Assembly: GCA_944322395.1 (NCBI GenBank)
Contig: CALUPA010000027.1
Location: forward strand, 1 to 32,142
From: an uncultured Phocaeicola sp.
GTDB lineage: Bacteria; Bacteroidota; Bacteroidia; Bacteroidales; Bacteroidaceae
Direction of reading: 5' to 3'
Length of the DNA: 32,142 bases
Each line of letters opens with the position of its first letter. Position 1 is the first letter of the stretch. Shown here in pieces: positions 17,644 through 25,936 of this stretch. The position numbers and the translations under genes were made by a program. The notes under the pieces are model-generated. The model did no database searches, was not told the origin of the DNA, and was given only the letters and a program-made list of their open reading frames with translations.

Positions 17644-19776
17644 TTATAAAGTATAGTTTAAATTATAATCTTTACCTGACATAGTAACCTTTATTTCTGT
17701 TGACAAAGGAACTTTATTGTTATCTAATTGTGAATTTAAAAAGTTTATACCTATATTATTATTAAAAGAGGCTCCATCTTCAGTGAAAGGACATATAACA
17801 GTTATAAACCTTCCCACATCTTCTTTTGCCTTTCTTGCATTAAATTGTACACTTTTTCTTTTTCCGCTTGAGACTCCAATTGCATTTGAATAATTTGTTT
17901 CAGAACTTACGACTTGTATATCTGTATTTGATTGGCTATATACTTTAGCAATCATATTATTCCTATCTGCAAAATTTGTGTATATCGTAACTGTTTGTGA
18001 TGATACCGATTCATCTATTACTTCAGTAGCCTTATTCCCGAGCTCCTGATTCTCATCACTCAACATATGCAGATTATAATTAATTTTATCACCATTGGTA
18101 TTTCCGTAAGTTTCATCAAGAATAACAAAGAACTTCTTCTCTACGAAGAATACAGTTCTTCTATGAGTCAATCCTGCTTTAATTTCATGCTCAGTTATCA
18201 AAACATCTGTATTTCCTGTTGATTCCATCTTAACAAATTTACCTTTTTGAAAAGCTGATTCATAATCTTTACTTAAAGCAGTTAGAGTATTGTGGTTTTT
18301 TGAGGCTCTATAAATAGTCCTATCACCACCACTATATGCATATACTCCTGCATCAGGGAAAAAGTTTCTTCCTTTATAAACAATTCCAAAGGTTCCGTTA
18401 TCTGGCTGACAATGCCATTTATTATCCTTATTGTCATTATTTTTCAGAACCATCATCATTCCATCAGGTTTCCATCCGTCTCTCAACATATAATAGCCTG
18501 ATTCAGGATAAGCCTTAGTTGTATAATCTGGTGTTGTTCCTTCTTTTCCTTCAGAGGCCATCCATTTTATCAAGTTATTTTCAGGAAACATTGATTTATA
18601 GTTGTTTAAATTCTTAATTAGCACACTTTTAGAATAAGAAGAGTTTCTTGTATCATTAAAATTATCTATTGTATAATTAGGATATATCAGGTCTGCTACA
18701 AATTCAGAAGCTTTTTCCAATCTTGAAATAAAATCAGCAGGAAGTACATTACTATTATTTACCTTAAATACTTCATATGTACTTCTAAAATCTTCTATTG
18801 CCGCTATATGATAGCTAGGATCTAATTCATAATGTGTTCCATCAGACAAGAACTGTTTATCAAGTTCCTCATTTAATTTTCTTGCTCCTTCGTTCGCCCA
18901 TTCTTCTGATTTAGTAAACTCTGGCATTAAAACTCCAGCAAAGGCTACAGCTTGAGACTGGGTTATCAAAATGTTGGAATCTGCATAGTAATTAAGTCTT
19001 ATACATTCTACAGATTCTGCAAATGCATTCAATACTGTACATAACCATTCTGGTGTGAAATTAGGCGAACTCAAATAATACTGTATTATATTTATCTGAG
19101 AAAGTACCCTTTCTGCAGGCTGTAAACCTTTCCATTGATAATTTACATCATTACTCTCACCTTCTGGAAATGTAAGACCTACCGGACAAGGATATGTATT
19201 CATCCAATCTGTATAAACCTCAATCCAATTCTTAATATAATTCTCATTTTTTGTAGTTGCATATGCTTTAGCCTGTGGCTCCATCCATTGATGACGATGC
19301 CTTTGATATCTGAACTCTTGGTCAGTTACATTAGGAACGGATAAATCCCAGTCTATTTTTCCATCTTTTAGAAAACAATAATATATCTCTACATCATTTT
19401 CCTTCTTTTCATAAAATCCTCGCACATAAAACTGATAATTTAAAGCCTGATCCGCCTTATTTATATCATCAGCAGTAGCTTTAACAACTGTTGGAACAAA
19501 TGGATTAATCACGCTACTTCTCCATCTATAATACTCTAACAATTCTTTAGCGGCTAAATAATGTTCTCCAGCTTCATAGTGTTGTTTAACCTTTTCAAGT
19601 CCAGGATAATCCAGATTAAGTTTAGAAAATACATCACCTTTTACGGCTTCATTAGGTTTGCTTTCTGTAGGTAATGTTGGTTCCTTAATTCCATCCGGCA
19701 CGAAAATTCCGGAATCGTCAGTACACGAATTGAGCATCATAGCTCCACCAAGTAAATAGAAAAATAGCTTTTTCAT
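17644..19776 (-). CDS. Surface heparin/heparan-sulfate lyase lipoprotein, PL12
   Basis: A 710-residue PL12 lyase. It has a lipoprotein signal (MMLNSC, Cys18) followed by TDDSG, so it is probably surface-exposed, unlike its paralogue at 6699-8705. After a Pro-rich linker (about 25-45) the fold begins with the shared phrase LNLDYPGLEKVK (53-64). Predicted catalytic residues aligned to heparinase III: Asn268 (DSNILITQ), Tyr322 (DPSYHIAAI), His455 (KWHCQPDNGTF). The residues after the Asn differ from the paralogue: NHLLFE becomes NILITQ, losing a His and a Glu near the active site. It is the first gene of the long operon, downstream of a 613-bp regulatory region, and matches the position of BT4662. 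Inferred role: initial cuts in HS at the cell surface. Confidence 0.9.
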   Translation of the reverse strand: MKKLFFYLLGGAMMLNSCTDDSGIFVPDGIKEPTLPTESKPNEAVKGDVFSKLNLDYPGLEKVKQHYEAGEHYLAAKELLEYYRWRSSVINPFVPTVVKATADDINKADQALNYQFYVRGFYEKKENDVEIYYCFLKDGKIDWDLSVPNVTDQEFRYQRHRHQWMEPQAKAYATTKNENYIKNWIEVYTDWMNTYPCPVGLTFPEGESNDVNYQWKGLQPAERVLSQINIIQYYLSSPNFTPEWLCTVLNAFAESVECIRLNYYADSNILITQSQAVAFAGVLMPEFTKSEEWANEGARKLNEELDKQFLSDGTHYELDPSYHIAAIEDFRSTYEVFKVNNSNVLPADFISRLEKASEFVADLIYPNYTIDNFNDTRNSSYSKSVLIKNLNNYKSMFPENNLIKWMASEGKEGTTPDYTTKAYPESGYYMLRDGWKPDGMMMVLKNNDNKDNKWHCQPDNGTFGIVYKGRNFFPDAGVYAYSGGDRTIYRASKNHNTLTALSKDYESAFQKGKFVKMESTGNTDVLITEHEIKAGLTHRRTVFFVEKKFFVILDETYGNTNGDKINYNLHMLSDENQELGNKATEVIDESVSSQTVTIYTNFADRNNMIAKVYSQSNTDIQVVSSETNYSNAIGVSSGKRKSVQFNARKAKEDVGRFITVICPFTEDGASFNNNIGINFLNSQLDNNKVPLSTEIKVTMSGKDYNLNYTL

Positions 19777-19822
19777 AATACTTAAAATTAAGATTTATAA
19801 TTGAACATTAATTTTTCTTTTG

Positions 19823-19830
19823 CAAAGTTC
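19823..19830 (-). promoter_or_regulatory. Candidate -7 box of the main HS operon
   Basis: On the minus strand GAACTTTG followed by C matches the TTTG(C) half of the Bacteroides -7 consensus TAnnTTTG but not its TA. No -33 TTG lies at the right distance, as expected for an activator-dependent promoter. The start site would be near 19815, about 40 nt before the PL12 ATG. Confidence 0.3.
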
Positions 19831-19881
19831 TAAAATTCAATACACTACCTTAATATAGATTGTGCCATTTTATTATAAGAC

Positions 19882-19907
19882 TGTACAATAGGTTTCAATA
19901 TTGTACA
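19882..19907. promoter_or_regulatory. Perfect dyad, candidate operator upstream of the operon
   Basis: TGTACAATA (19882-19890) and TATTGTACA (19899-19907) are perfect inverted repeats separated by 8 bp. The centre is about 65-70 bp upstream of the proposed -7 box, a normal place for an activator. The HTCS at 20390-24430 is the obvious candidate protein, although AraC-type domains more often bind direct repeats, so another dimeric regulator is possible. Confidence 0.4.
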
Positions 19908-20099
19908 AAAACATTTTAATTTTGTGTTACTCGAGCGCACAACAGACTAATACCCATATAATTGCAATTGATAAACACAGATGAATGAATAATCAGCTTT
20001 TATTAACCATAACAATCAATAACAATGTCGGCAACACATCAAAACCTATACCCGCATCCTCAAAATATGAAATATATTTACTTAATAATCTATAAGTAG

Positions 20100-20162
20100 A
20101 ACATAAAAATCTCCTGCTTTTAACATATAATTATGATAGATCAATGTTAAAGCAGGAGATTT
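20100..20162 (-). terminator. Strong hairpin, probable HTCS transcript terminator
   Basis: Positions 20107-20126 pair with 20144-20162: a 19-bp stem (AAATCTCCTGCTTT core) with one bulged T and a 17-nt loop. On the minus strand ATTTTTATG follows the stem. On the plus strand CTTTTC follows, so it may also work in that direction. It lies about 230 nt past the HTCS stop codon, an unusually long 3' untranslated region. Confidence 0.6.
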
Positions 20163-20389
20163 CTTTTCATTCTTAAATTTCAATATATAATATTTAGTCT
20201 ATCAATTCGATGTTAAGGCTATCTACATACATACTAAAATCTATTCTTTTATTATTAAACAAATTTAAAATGTTAATATTAATTGGTATAACATCCTAAA
20301 GATACAATTATAAAGAAGTATATATAATGCAAACTTTAATCTACGACATATAATTAACACTATTATAAATGCATTATTAAAAGGCTAAT

Positions 20390-23300
20390 TTACTTCTGCT
20401 GTTTAATATATTCTGTGGGAAGACAACCAATATATTTCTTAAAACTGGTAGCAAAATACGACGGAGTACTAAATCCAACCATCGTACTTATTTCCGCTAT
20501 ATTGTATCTTCCCTCTTTAAGCAAACGACATGCTTCTGAGAATCTTATTTTCTTTATAAACTCTATTGCAGATTCTCCTGTAAGAGCTTTCAGTTTAAGA
20601 TGAAGGTTAGAACGACTCATATTCATACAGCTAGCAAAATCCTCTGTAGAAAAATCAGTATTATCAAGATTCTCCTTTACTATTTCTACAGCACGTTTCA
20701 GTAATTCCTCATCAACAGGATTGAAAGTAACCTTCTCTGGTTCCACACTCAAAGTCTTTGAATAATACTCAATCATGCGATGACGTGTACGCATCATATT
20801 TTGTATTTTAGTTATGACCACCGAAAGTGAAAAAGGCTTTGGAATATAATCATCAGCACCCATATCTAAAGCTTCTTTCTGCGCAGACAAATCAGTCTTG
20901 GCAGAAAGCATTATAACAGGAATATGAGATGTAGAAACGTTTTGCTTAATGTTCTTGCATAATTTCACACCATCCATCACAGGCATCATTACATCTGTTA
21001 TGACAATATCAACATTATTATTTTTCAAAACTTCAAGGGCCACTTCACCATTTTCTGCCTGAATCACGCTAAACACTTTAGACAAACCAGACTTAAGATA
21101 ATGTCTTACTTCGTCATTATCCTCAACAACAAGTATTGTACCTCTTACAGAACAGTCTGTTTTTTCGTCATCACCTTTTGTTACATCTTCAGAATCAATA
21201 AAAAACATCTCCCTCGTATTAGTAAAATGTGCAGGGACTTCCATCTCTGTCTGCTGATTAGCTATTTCTCCTTCCTTATACACTGATTCATCCTGAGGTA
21301 TAAAAATAGAAAAAGTACTTCCTTTGCCAGGTTCACTTTCCAATTCTATTCTTCCATGATGAAGTTCCACCAATCTTTGAACCAACGAAAGTCCGATACC
21401 ACTCCCTATATGTTCTGAATCAAGCTGGAAAAAGCGTTCAAAAATCTTCTTATGTTTACTAGAGGAAATACCTATTCCCGTATCAGAAACACTCAATACA
21501 AGAAATCCATCTTTCAGCGACAGGGTTACAGTAATACTACCTTCCTTAGTATATTTGAAAGAATTCGAAAGAAGATTGTTTAGAATAATCTCAACATATT
21601 TAGTATCAGCAAGCAGTTCTAGACCTTCCAGATCAGATATCAAATCGTAAGCTAGAGATTTATGTTTGGCTAACTTTTCATAGAAAGAGAAACAATCTTT
21701 AACAGTAGAATAAATATTATTTTTTGTCACCCTTAATTTAAATACTCCAAGTTCGGCCCTCCTGTAATCCATGAGTTGGTTAATCATGTGTAGCAAACGT
21801 GTAGTATTCCTCTCTACAAATCCCAACTGTTCTTTCATCCATTTATCCGTAGTACGTATTTTCATTTCCTGAATAGGAGCCATGATAAGTGTAAGAGGAG
21901 TACGCAACTCATGAGATATGTTTATAAAGAAACGCATTTTCATCTGACTTATTTCTTCCTGATGAATTTTTTCTTTATGTTCCATCTCCAATTTCGTTTG
22001 CATCTGTTTCTTTACCCAGAAATGCCTTAACACAAGATATACAATAAAAACAAGACATACAAATATAAGTATCCTTGCCCACCATGTTTCATACCACACC
22101 GGCAGAATCCGAATATAAAGAGTAGTAGGATTATTATTCCATTTACCATCATTATTGGCAGAACGTACTTTAAAACAATATTCACCGTGTGGAAGATTAT
22201 TATAAGATACAGAACGGGATGATTGTGCCGTTATCCAATTACTATCATACCCCTCAAGCATATAAGAAAATGTGTTATGCTTTCCTGCCAGATAATTAGA
22301 TACAACAAACTTAAGCGTAAAAGAACGATGAAAATTATCAAGCGTAATACTGTCAGTATCCGAAATATGCTTTTTCAGTATCCCTGTATTATCACCAGGA
22401 CGTACCTCTTTATCATATAACATAAGTTTGGTTATGACCGGGCATGGGGAGTACGGATTATCAATGAGAAGTTCCGGACGAAAAGTGGTTATACCGTTTA
22501 TACCACCAAAATATAGTTGATCATCAGAAGTACGACAATATGAGTATGAATTAAACTGATTACTCTGAATACCGTCAGCTATAGTAAAGTTTCTGAACTT
22601 ACCACTCAATGGACTATAACAGCTAAGTCCCATATTGGTACTTACCCATATATTATTAAAAGAATCTTCCTCAATACCATATATAACATTATTAGGTAAG
22701 CCGTTAACATCTGTAAAGTGTATTAACTTACCAACTTTCTCATCAAAAGAATACAATCCTAATCTGGTCCCAAACCACAATCTTCCATCAACACCCTGAT
22801 ATATACATTGTGCTGTTTTGATACTGTTTACTCCATCTATATTGAAAGATAATTTCTTGAGTTTTCCATCCTCAATAGAATATCTCAGCATTTCATCATC
22901 AAGTGCTATCCATAATGTACCACTCTCATCTTTATACATGGCATAAATAGCCTTACCAAAAACTGATACATCTGTTTCTTGTGTAAAAGAACACTCCACA
23001 GTATCATATACATAAAGTCCACCTAATGTTCCAAGCCACAAGCTTCTGCTATCACGCGCTAGAATCACATATATACTGTTGGAGGACGAACCAGAATCAC
23101 CTATATAACGGTGTCTTATACGTCCCGTACTACGATCTATCTCTTTCATTCCACCAGCATGGGTACCGACATACACTTTGTCGGAAGCCTCATCAATATA
23201 TACAGCCTTCACATTATTTGATTCACGGGATGTACCATCATCACCAGAATCAAAACGATAGAATTTAAAGCTGTCATCCAACGGATTATAACAATTCAAA

Positions 23301-24430
23301 CCGCCATCATTAGTACCAATCCAAAGTCTTGATTGTTCATCCTCAACAATACAACTTACTACATTATCACTCAATGAATTCTTATACGGTTCATGCCTTA
23401 TATTTCTAAATCTGTTTTTCAACGGATGATAATAATTAAGCCCCCCAAAATATGTTCCAAGCCACATTCCTCCTTGATTATCTTTATAAATACACCTCAC
23501 AGAACGCTGACTCAAGCTTTCCGGATCTGTCTGATCATTAGTATATTTAATAAAAGAATCACTTGATTTTACATAAATATTAAGATCATTAAAAGTTCCT
23601 ACCCACAATCTTCCATTAAAATCCTTGGCCAAGGAACGAATATAATTTGAACTTATGCAACCATATTTACCATCATGCCGATAATGAACAGTATCACCAT
23701 TCCGCACATCTATTACCATAAGACCATTTCCTTCAGTACCCACCCATAATTCATGCAAGTTAAGAAGAAGCATCGACTGTATCCTTGCACCAATATCATA
23801 TGTTGACAAAAGAGAAAATTTGTTACCATCAATAGAATATGCCAAAAGATTGCCGTTTACACATCCCACATACATAGTGTTATTTACCTTGTACAGACAT
23901 GAGATTTGTTTTTCAGTCAATTCACCAGGTAAAAAATCTTCTAAATAGACAGAAGATACAATATCCAGAACACAGAGTTTATTTCCTGAATTGACAAGAT
24001 ACAGTCCATTTGAAAGTTCTATAATATCTGTTACCAAAACATTCTTTTTACTTGGAATAACAAAATTTACAAAACTATCACTCGCTTTATTATAATAGGA
24101 TACACCTTTATCTGTTCCTACAAATACACGACCTTTACTGTCTGTCATAACACATCTAGCGATGTCCCCTGCAATAGAAGTAGAATCATCTTCTTTATGG
24201 CGATATATCGTAAATTCATACCCATCGTATCTGTTAACACCATCATATGTAGCAAACCACATATTGTCAGATAGGTCTTGTGTAATAGAGAATACTGTGC
24301 TTTGTGATAGACCTTCGTTTATGGATATATGAGAAAATGTGATGTTTTCTGCATTATATGCGAAAACAACTTGGCTAAATATTAACGTTAATAAATATAT
24401 CAATATAAGACTGTATCTCATTTCCTTCAT
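20390..24430 (-). CDS. Hybrid two-component system regulator (HTCS) of the HS locus
   Basis: A 1346-residue fusion of sensor kinase and response regulator. Order: signal/anchor (1-24); periplasmic beta-propeller with at least 12 visible blade motifs of the type LWVGT-x-GL (about 57-645); Y_Y_Y domain (about 700-775, SYMLEGYDSNW, YCFKVRSANNDGKW); transmembrane helix (about 784-804); HisKA domain with phospho-acceptor His840 (INISHELRTP); HATPase with NNLLSNSFKYT (951-961), DTGIGI and GSGIGLSLV; receiver domain with Asp1146 (ITDVMMPVMDG) and Lys1198; and an AraC-type DNA-binding domain (about 1250-1346, MSRSNLHLKLKALTG and FSTPSYFATSFKKY). It should sense an HS-derived oligosaccharide in the periplasm and activate the operon at 19776 and probably its neighbours. 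It matches the position of BT4663. The start 41 bp after tatA is clear; Met4 is an alternative. Confidence 0.96.
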   Translation of the reverse strand: MKEMRYSLILIYLLTLIFSQVVFAYNAENITFSHISINEGLSQSTVFSITQDLSDNMWFATYDGVNRYDGYEFTIYRHKEDDSTSIAGDIARCVMTDSKGRVFVGTDKGVSYYNKASDSFVNFVIPSKKNVLVTDIIELSNGLYLVNSGNKLCVLDIVSSVYLEDFLPGELTEKQISCLYKVNNTMYVGCVNGNLLAYSIDGNKFSLLSTYDIGARIQSMLLLNLHELWVGTEGNGLMVIDVRNGDTVHYRHDGKYGCISSNYIRSLAKDFNGRLWVGTFNDLNIYVKSSDSFIKYTNDQTDPESLSQRSVRCIYKDNQGGMWLGTYFGGLNYYHPLKNRFRNIRHEPYKNSLSDNVVSCIVEDEQSRLWIGTNDGGLNCYNPLDDSFKFYRFDSGDDGTSRESNNVKAVYIDEASDKVYVGTHAGGMKEIDRSTGRIRHRYIGDSGSSSNSIYVILARDSRSLWLGTLGGLYVYDTVECSFTQETDVSVFGKAIYAMYKDESGTLWIALDDEMLRYSIEDGKLKKLSFNIDGVNSIKTAQCIYQGVDGRLWFGTRLGLYSFDEKVGKLIHFTDVNGLPNNVIYGIEEDSFNNIWVSTNMGLSCYSPLSGKFRNFTIADGIQSNQFNSYSYCRTSDDQLYFGGINGITTFRPELLIDNPYSPCPVITKLMLYDKEVRPGDNTGILKKHISDTDSITLDNFHRSFTLKFVVSNYLAGKHNTFSYMLEGYDSNWITAQSSRSVSYNNLPHGEYCFKVRSANNDGKWNNNPTTLYIRILPVWYETWWARILIFVCLVFIVYLVLRHFWVKKQMQTKLEMEHKEKIHQEEISQMKMRFFINISHELRTPLTLIMAPIQEMKIRTTDKWMKEQLGFVERNTTRLLHMINQLMDYRRAELGVFKLRVTKNNIYSTVKDCFSFYEKLAKHKSLAYDLISDLEGLELLADTKYVEIILNNLLSNSFKYTKEGSITVTLSLKDGFLVLSVSDTGIGISSSKHKKIFERFFQLDSEHIGSGIGLSLVQRLVELHHGRIELESEPGKGSTFSIFIPQDESVYKEGEIANQQTEMEVPAHFTNTREMFFIDSEDVTKGDDEKTDCSVRGTILVVEDNDEVRHYLKSGLSKVFSVIQAENGEVALEVLKNNNVDIVITDVMMPVMDGVKLCKNIKQNVSTSHIPVIMLSAKTDLSAQKEALDMGADDYIPKPFSLSVVITKIQNMMRTRHRMIEYYSKTLSVEPEKVTFNPVDEELLKRAVEIVKENLDNTDFSTEDFASCMNMSRSNLHLKLKALTGESAIEFIKKIRFSEACRLLKEGRYNIAEISTMVGFSTPSYFATSFKKYIGCLPTEYIKQQK

Positions 24431-24471
24431 GTTATCAATGTGTTTTCAAAGTACAAATAATTAAAAGAGAA

Positions 24472-24684
24472 TTACTTAACTGTATCTTTATTATCATTTT
24501 CATTTGATACAGAATCTTTAAATGAATCTTCAATACCGTTTACTCCATCTTTAAAACTCTTTACCCCTTTTCCTAATCCTTTCATCAATTCAGGAATTTT
24601 CTTACCTCCAAACAGTAATAATACAATCAAAGCAATAAAAAGGAGTTCCTGGGCACCAATACCCAATAATAATAAATTATACAT
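24472..24684 (-). CDS. tatA: Sec-independent translocase subunit TatA/TatE, standalone
   Basis: A small protein of 70 residues starting at 24684 ([16 protein letters not shown]); the frame can be extended by eight codons to 24708, but the better -7 box lies at 24713-24706, which makes the inner start more likely. It has the TatA architecture: one N-terminal transmembrane helix ([11 protein letters not shown]), the hinge motif FGGKKIPEL, an amphipathic helix ([13 protein letters not shown]) and an acidic-polar tail. TatA oligomers form the export element of the twin-arginine pathway. No tatC is in the window, so the partner must be elsewhere. It sits between the PL13 lyase and the HTCS on the same strand. 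One product of this locus, the PHP lipoprotein at 3307-4935, carries a clear twin-arginine signal. Confidence 0.9.
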   Translation of the reverse strand: MYNLLLLGIGAQELLFIALIVLLLFGGKKIPELMKGLGKGVKSFKDGVNGIEDSFKDSVSNENDNKDTVK

Positions 24685-24705
24685 ATAATCAGTCTTTAAG
24701 TTATA

Positions 24706-24713
24706 CAAATATA
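24706..24713 (-). promoter_or_regulatory. Candidate -7 box for tatA (and HTCS)
   Basis: TATATTTG on the minus strand is an exact TAnnTTTG match; no good -33 element is visible. The start site near 24699 would give a leader of about 15 nt to the ATG at 24684 and would exclude the ATG at 24708. Confidence 0.35.
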
Positions 24714-24778
24714 CGAAATATCTTTAATTTATAAATATGCGTCTTTCTAATTTAAAGAAATACAATTCTTACCATAAG

Positions 24779-25915
24779 TTATTTAAGCACTTCTTCTGAA
24801 TATCCAGAAAGATTATAATAAACTGGGATATTGCTATTTCCGACACGATATATTCCAAACTTGAAGTAATATCCTTCCCTATCATTACGACCTATATCTA
24901 TCGTCTGATTATCCACAATATGATTTTCCTTGCCATCATAATTCATATAAACATCCAGCATTCCTGGCGATAACATTTCGTTATACCCACGACGATATTC
25001 TGACCACCTGACAAATATATCAAACGTAACCCATTTGTTTTTAGGGAATTCGCCTATAGGCATTTTATACGCAATAGTACAGACCTTAAATCCCTTTCTT
25101 ACAGGCTTCATAACTTCATTTTTAGCAGGACTTGCATTACATCTCACATCTTTATCTGTAAGCCATTCAGCATCCGAATTTGCCTTAATATAAAAATACC
25201 CTTCACTGAACCCAAATGCCATAGGTGGATAACCACCTTGTTCTACTAACCATCCGTTAGGTTTTTTAGATCTTTTATACTCTGTCTCGCCTTTTTTATT
25301 CTTCGTTTCCACCTTATCGTATGCAACATTCTTCTTGAAAATCATACGTTCTTCCAACTTCAGAAACTCCTCATCGGTCAGCAACATTACCTCTCCCGAA
25401 GGATTTGAAACCAGAGTACGCGACGGCATACCATGCCATTGTGCAAATATAGTAGAAACATCATGACCAATATCCTCCGGTACATAAATAGAGAAACGGT
25501 ATTTCATAATAGAACCCTGATCGCAAAAGCCCTTTCCATGATGATATACAGTCTTCATTCTTGAAGCATTGTTATAGACACTCGCATCTGCGCTATCAAA
25601 GTCTGAAGATACGGCATAGCAATAGGACATCTCAGCTCTTCCTTTTGTCTCACCTTTCGCATATCCGGACAATGTATTATCTTCTTTCTTCAGTTCAAAA
25701 CGGTACGATGGCTTACCTTCAAACATCAAATCATAATCATATTGTATGGCATAGTCCTTTTTTAGACCTACACAAACCCATTCACCATCTACTATCTGAT
25801 TTATTTTTGCAGAATCAGACTGTACGTTTACTCTACTTTTTATTGGAACTCTATTCTGCGAAAAGACACAGATAGAAAGTATCTGTATCACAAATATTAC
25901 AAAACATTTCTTCAT
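24779..25915 (-). CDS. hepA: Heparin lyase I (heparinase I, PL13)
   Basis: A 378-residue protein with a type I signal peptide (VFSQ-N, about residue 20), of the normal length for PL13 and with the jelly-roll lyase sequence of the family. Family phrases: IVDGEWVCVGLKKDYAIQYD, CDQGSIMKYRFSIYVPED, FAQWHGMPSRTL, VTFDIFVRWSEYRRG and YYFKFGIYRVGNS. His161 in QWHG and Tyr367 in PVYYN are ten positions after His151 and Tyr357, the residues I recall as catalytic in B. thetaiotaomicron heparinase I (BT4675). It cleaves highly sulfated heparin by beta-elimination at GlcNS-IdoA2S linkages. It follows the second sulfatase by 21 bp and is probably co-transcribed with it. Confidence 0.93.
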   Translation of the reverse strand: MKKCFVIFVIQILSICVFSQNRVPIKSRVNVQSDSAKINQIVDGEWVCVGLKKDYAIQYDYDLMFEGKPSYRFELKKEDNTLSGYAKGETKGRAEMSYCYAVSSDFDSADASVYNNASRMKTVYHHGKGFCDQGSIMKYRFSIYVPEDIGHDVSTIFAQWHGMPSRTLVSNPSGEVMLLTDEEFLKLEERMIFKKNVAYDKVETKNKKGETEYKRSKKPNGWLVEQGGYPPMAFGFSEGYFYIKANSDAEWLTDKDVRCNASPAKNEVMKPVRKGFKVCTIAYKMPIGEFPKNKWVTFDIFVRWSEYRRGYNEMLSPGMLDVYMNYDGKENHIVDNQTIDIGRNDREGYYFKFGIYRVGNSNIPVYYNLSGYSEEVLK

Positions 25916-25936
25916 ATATTCTTAATAAATATTTTA

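Larger units (their letters stand above)
19777..20389. other. 613-bp regulatory intergenic region upstream of the operon
   Basis: No gene is seen here. It lies between the HTCS stop (20390) and the start of the first operon gene (19776), both minus. It holds a probable promoter near 19823, a perfect 9-bp-arm dyad at 19882-19907, a second dyad TTGTG-N11-CACAA at 19922-19942, and a strong hairpin at 20107-20162. The remainder (20163-20389) is very AT-rich and would be the HTCS 3' untranslated region. Confidence 0.7.

Noticed and set aside
24721-24758. Inverted repeat TCTTTAA/TTAAAGA between PL13 and tatA as a terminator
   Set aside because: Only 7 A/T pairs with a 24-nt loop; too weak to call.
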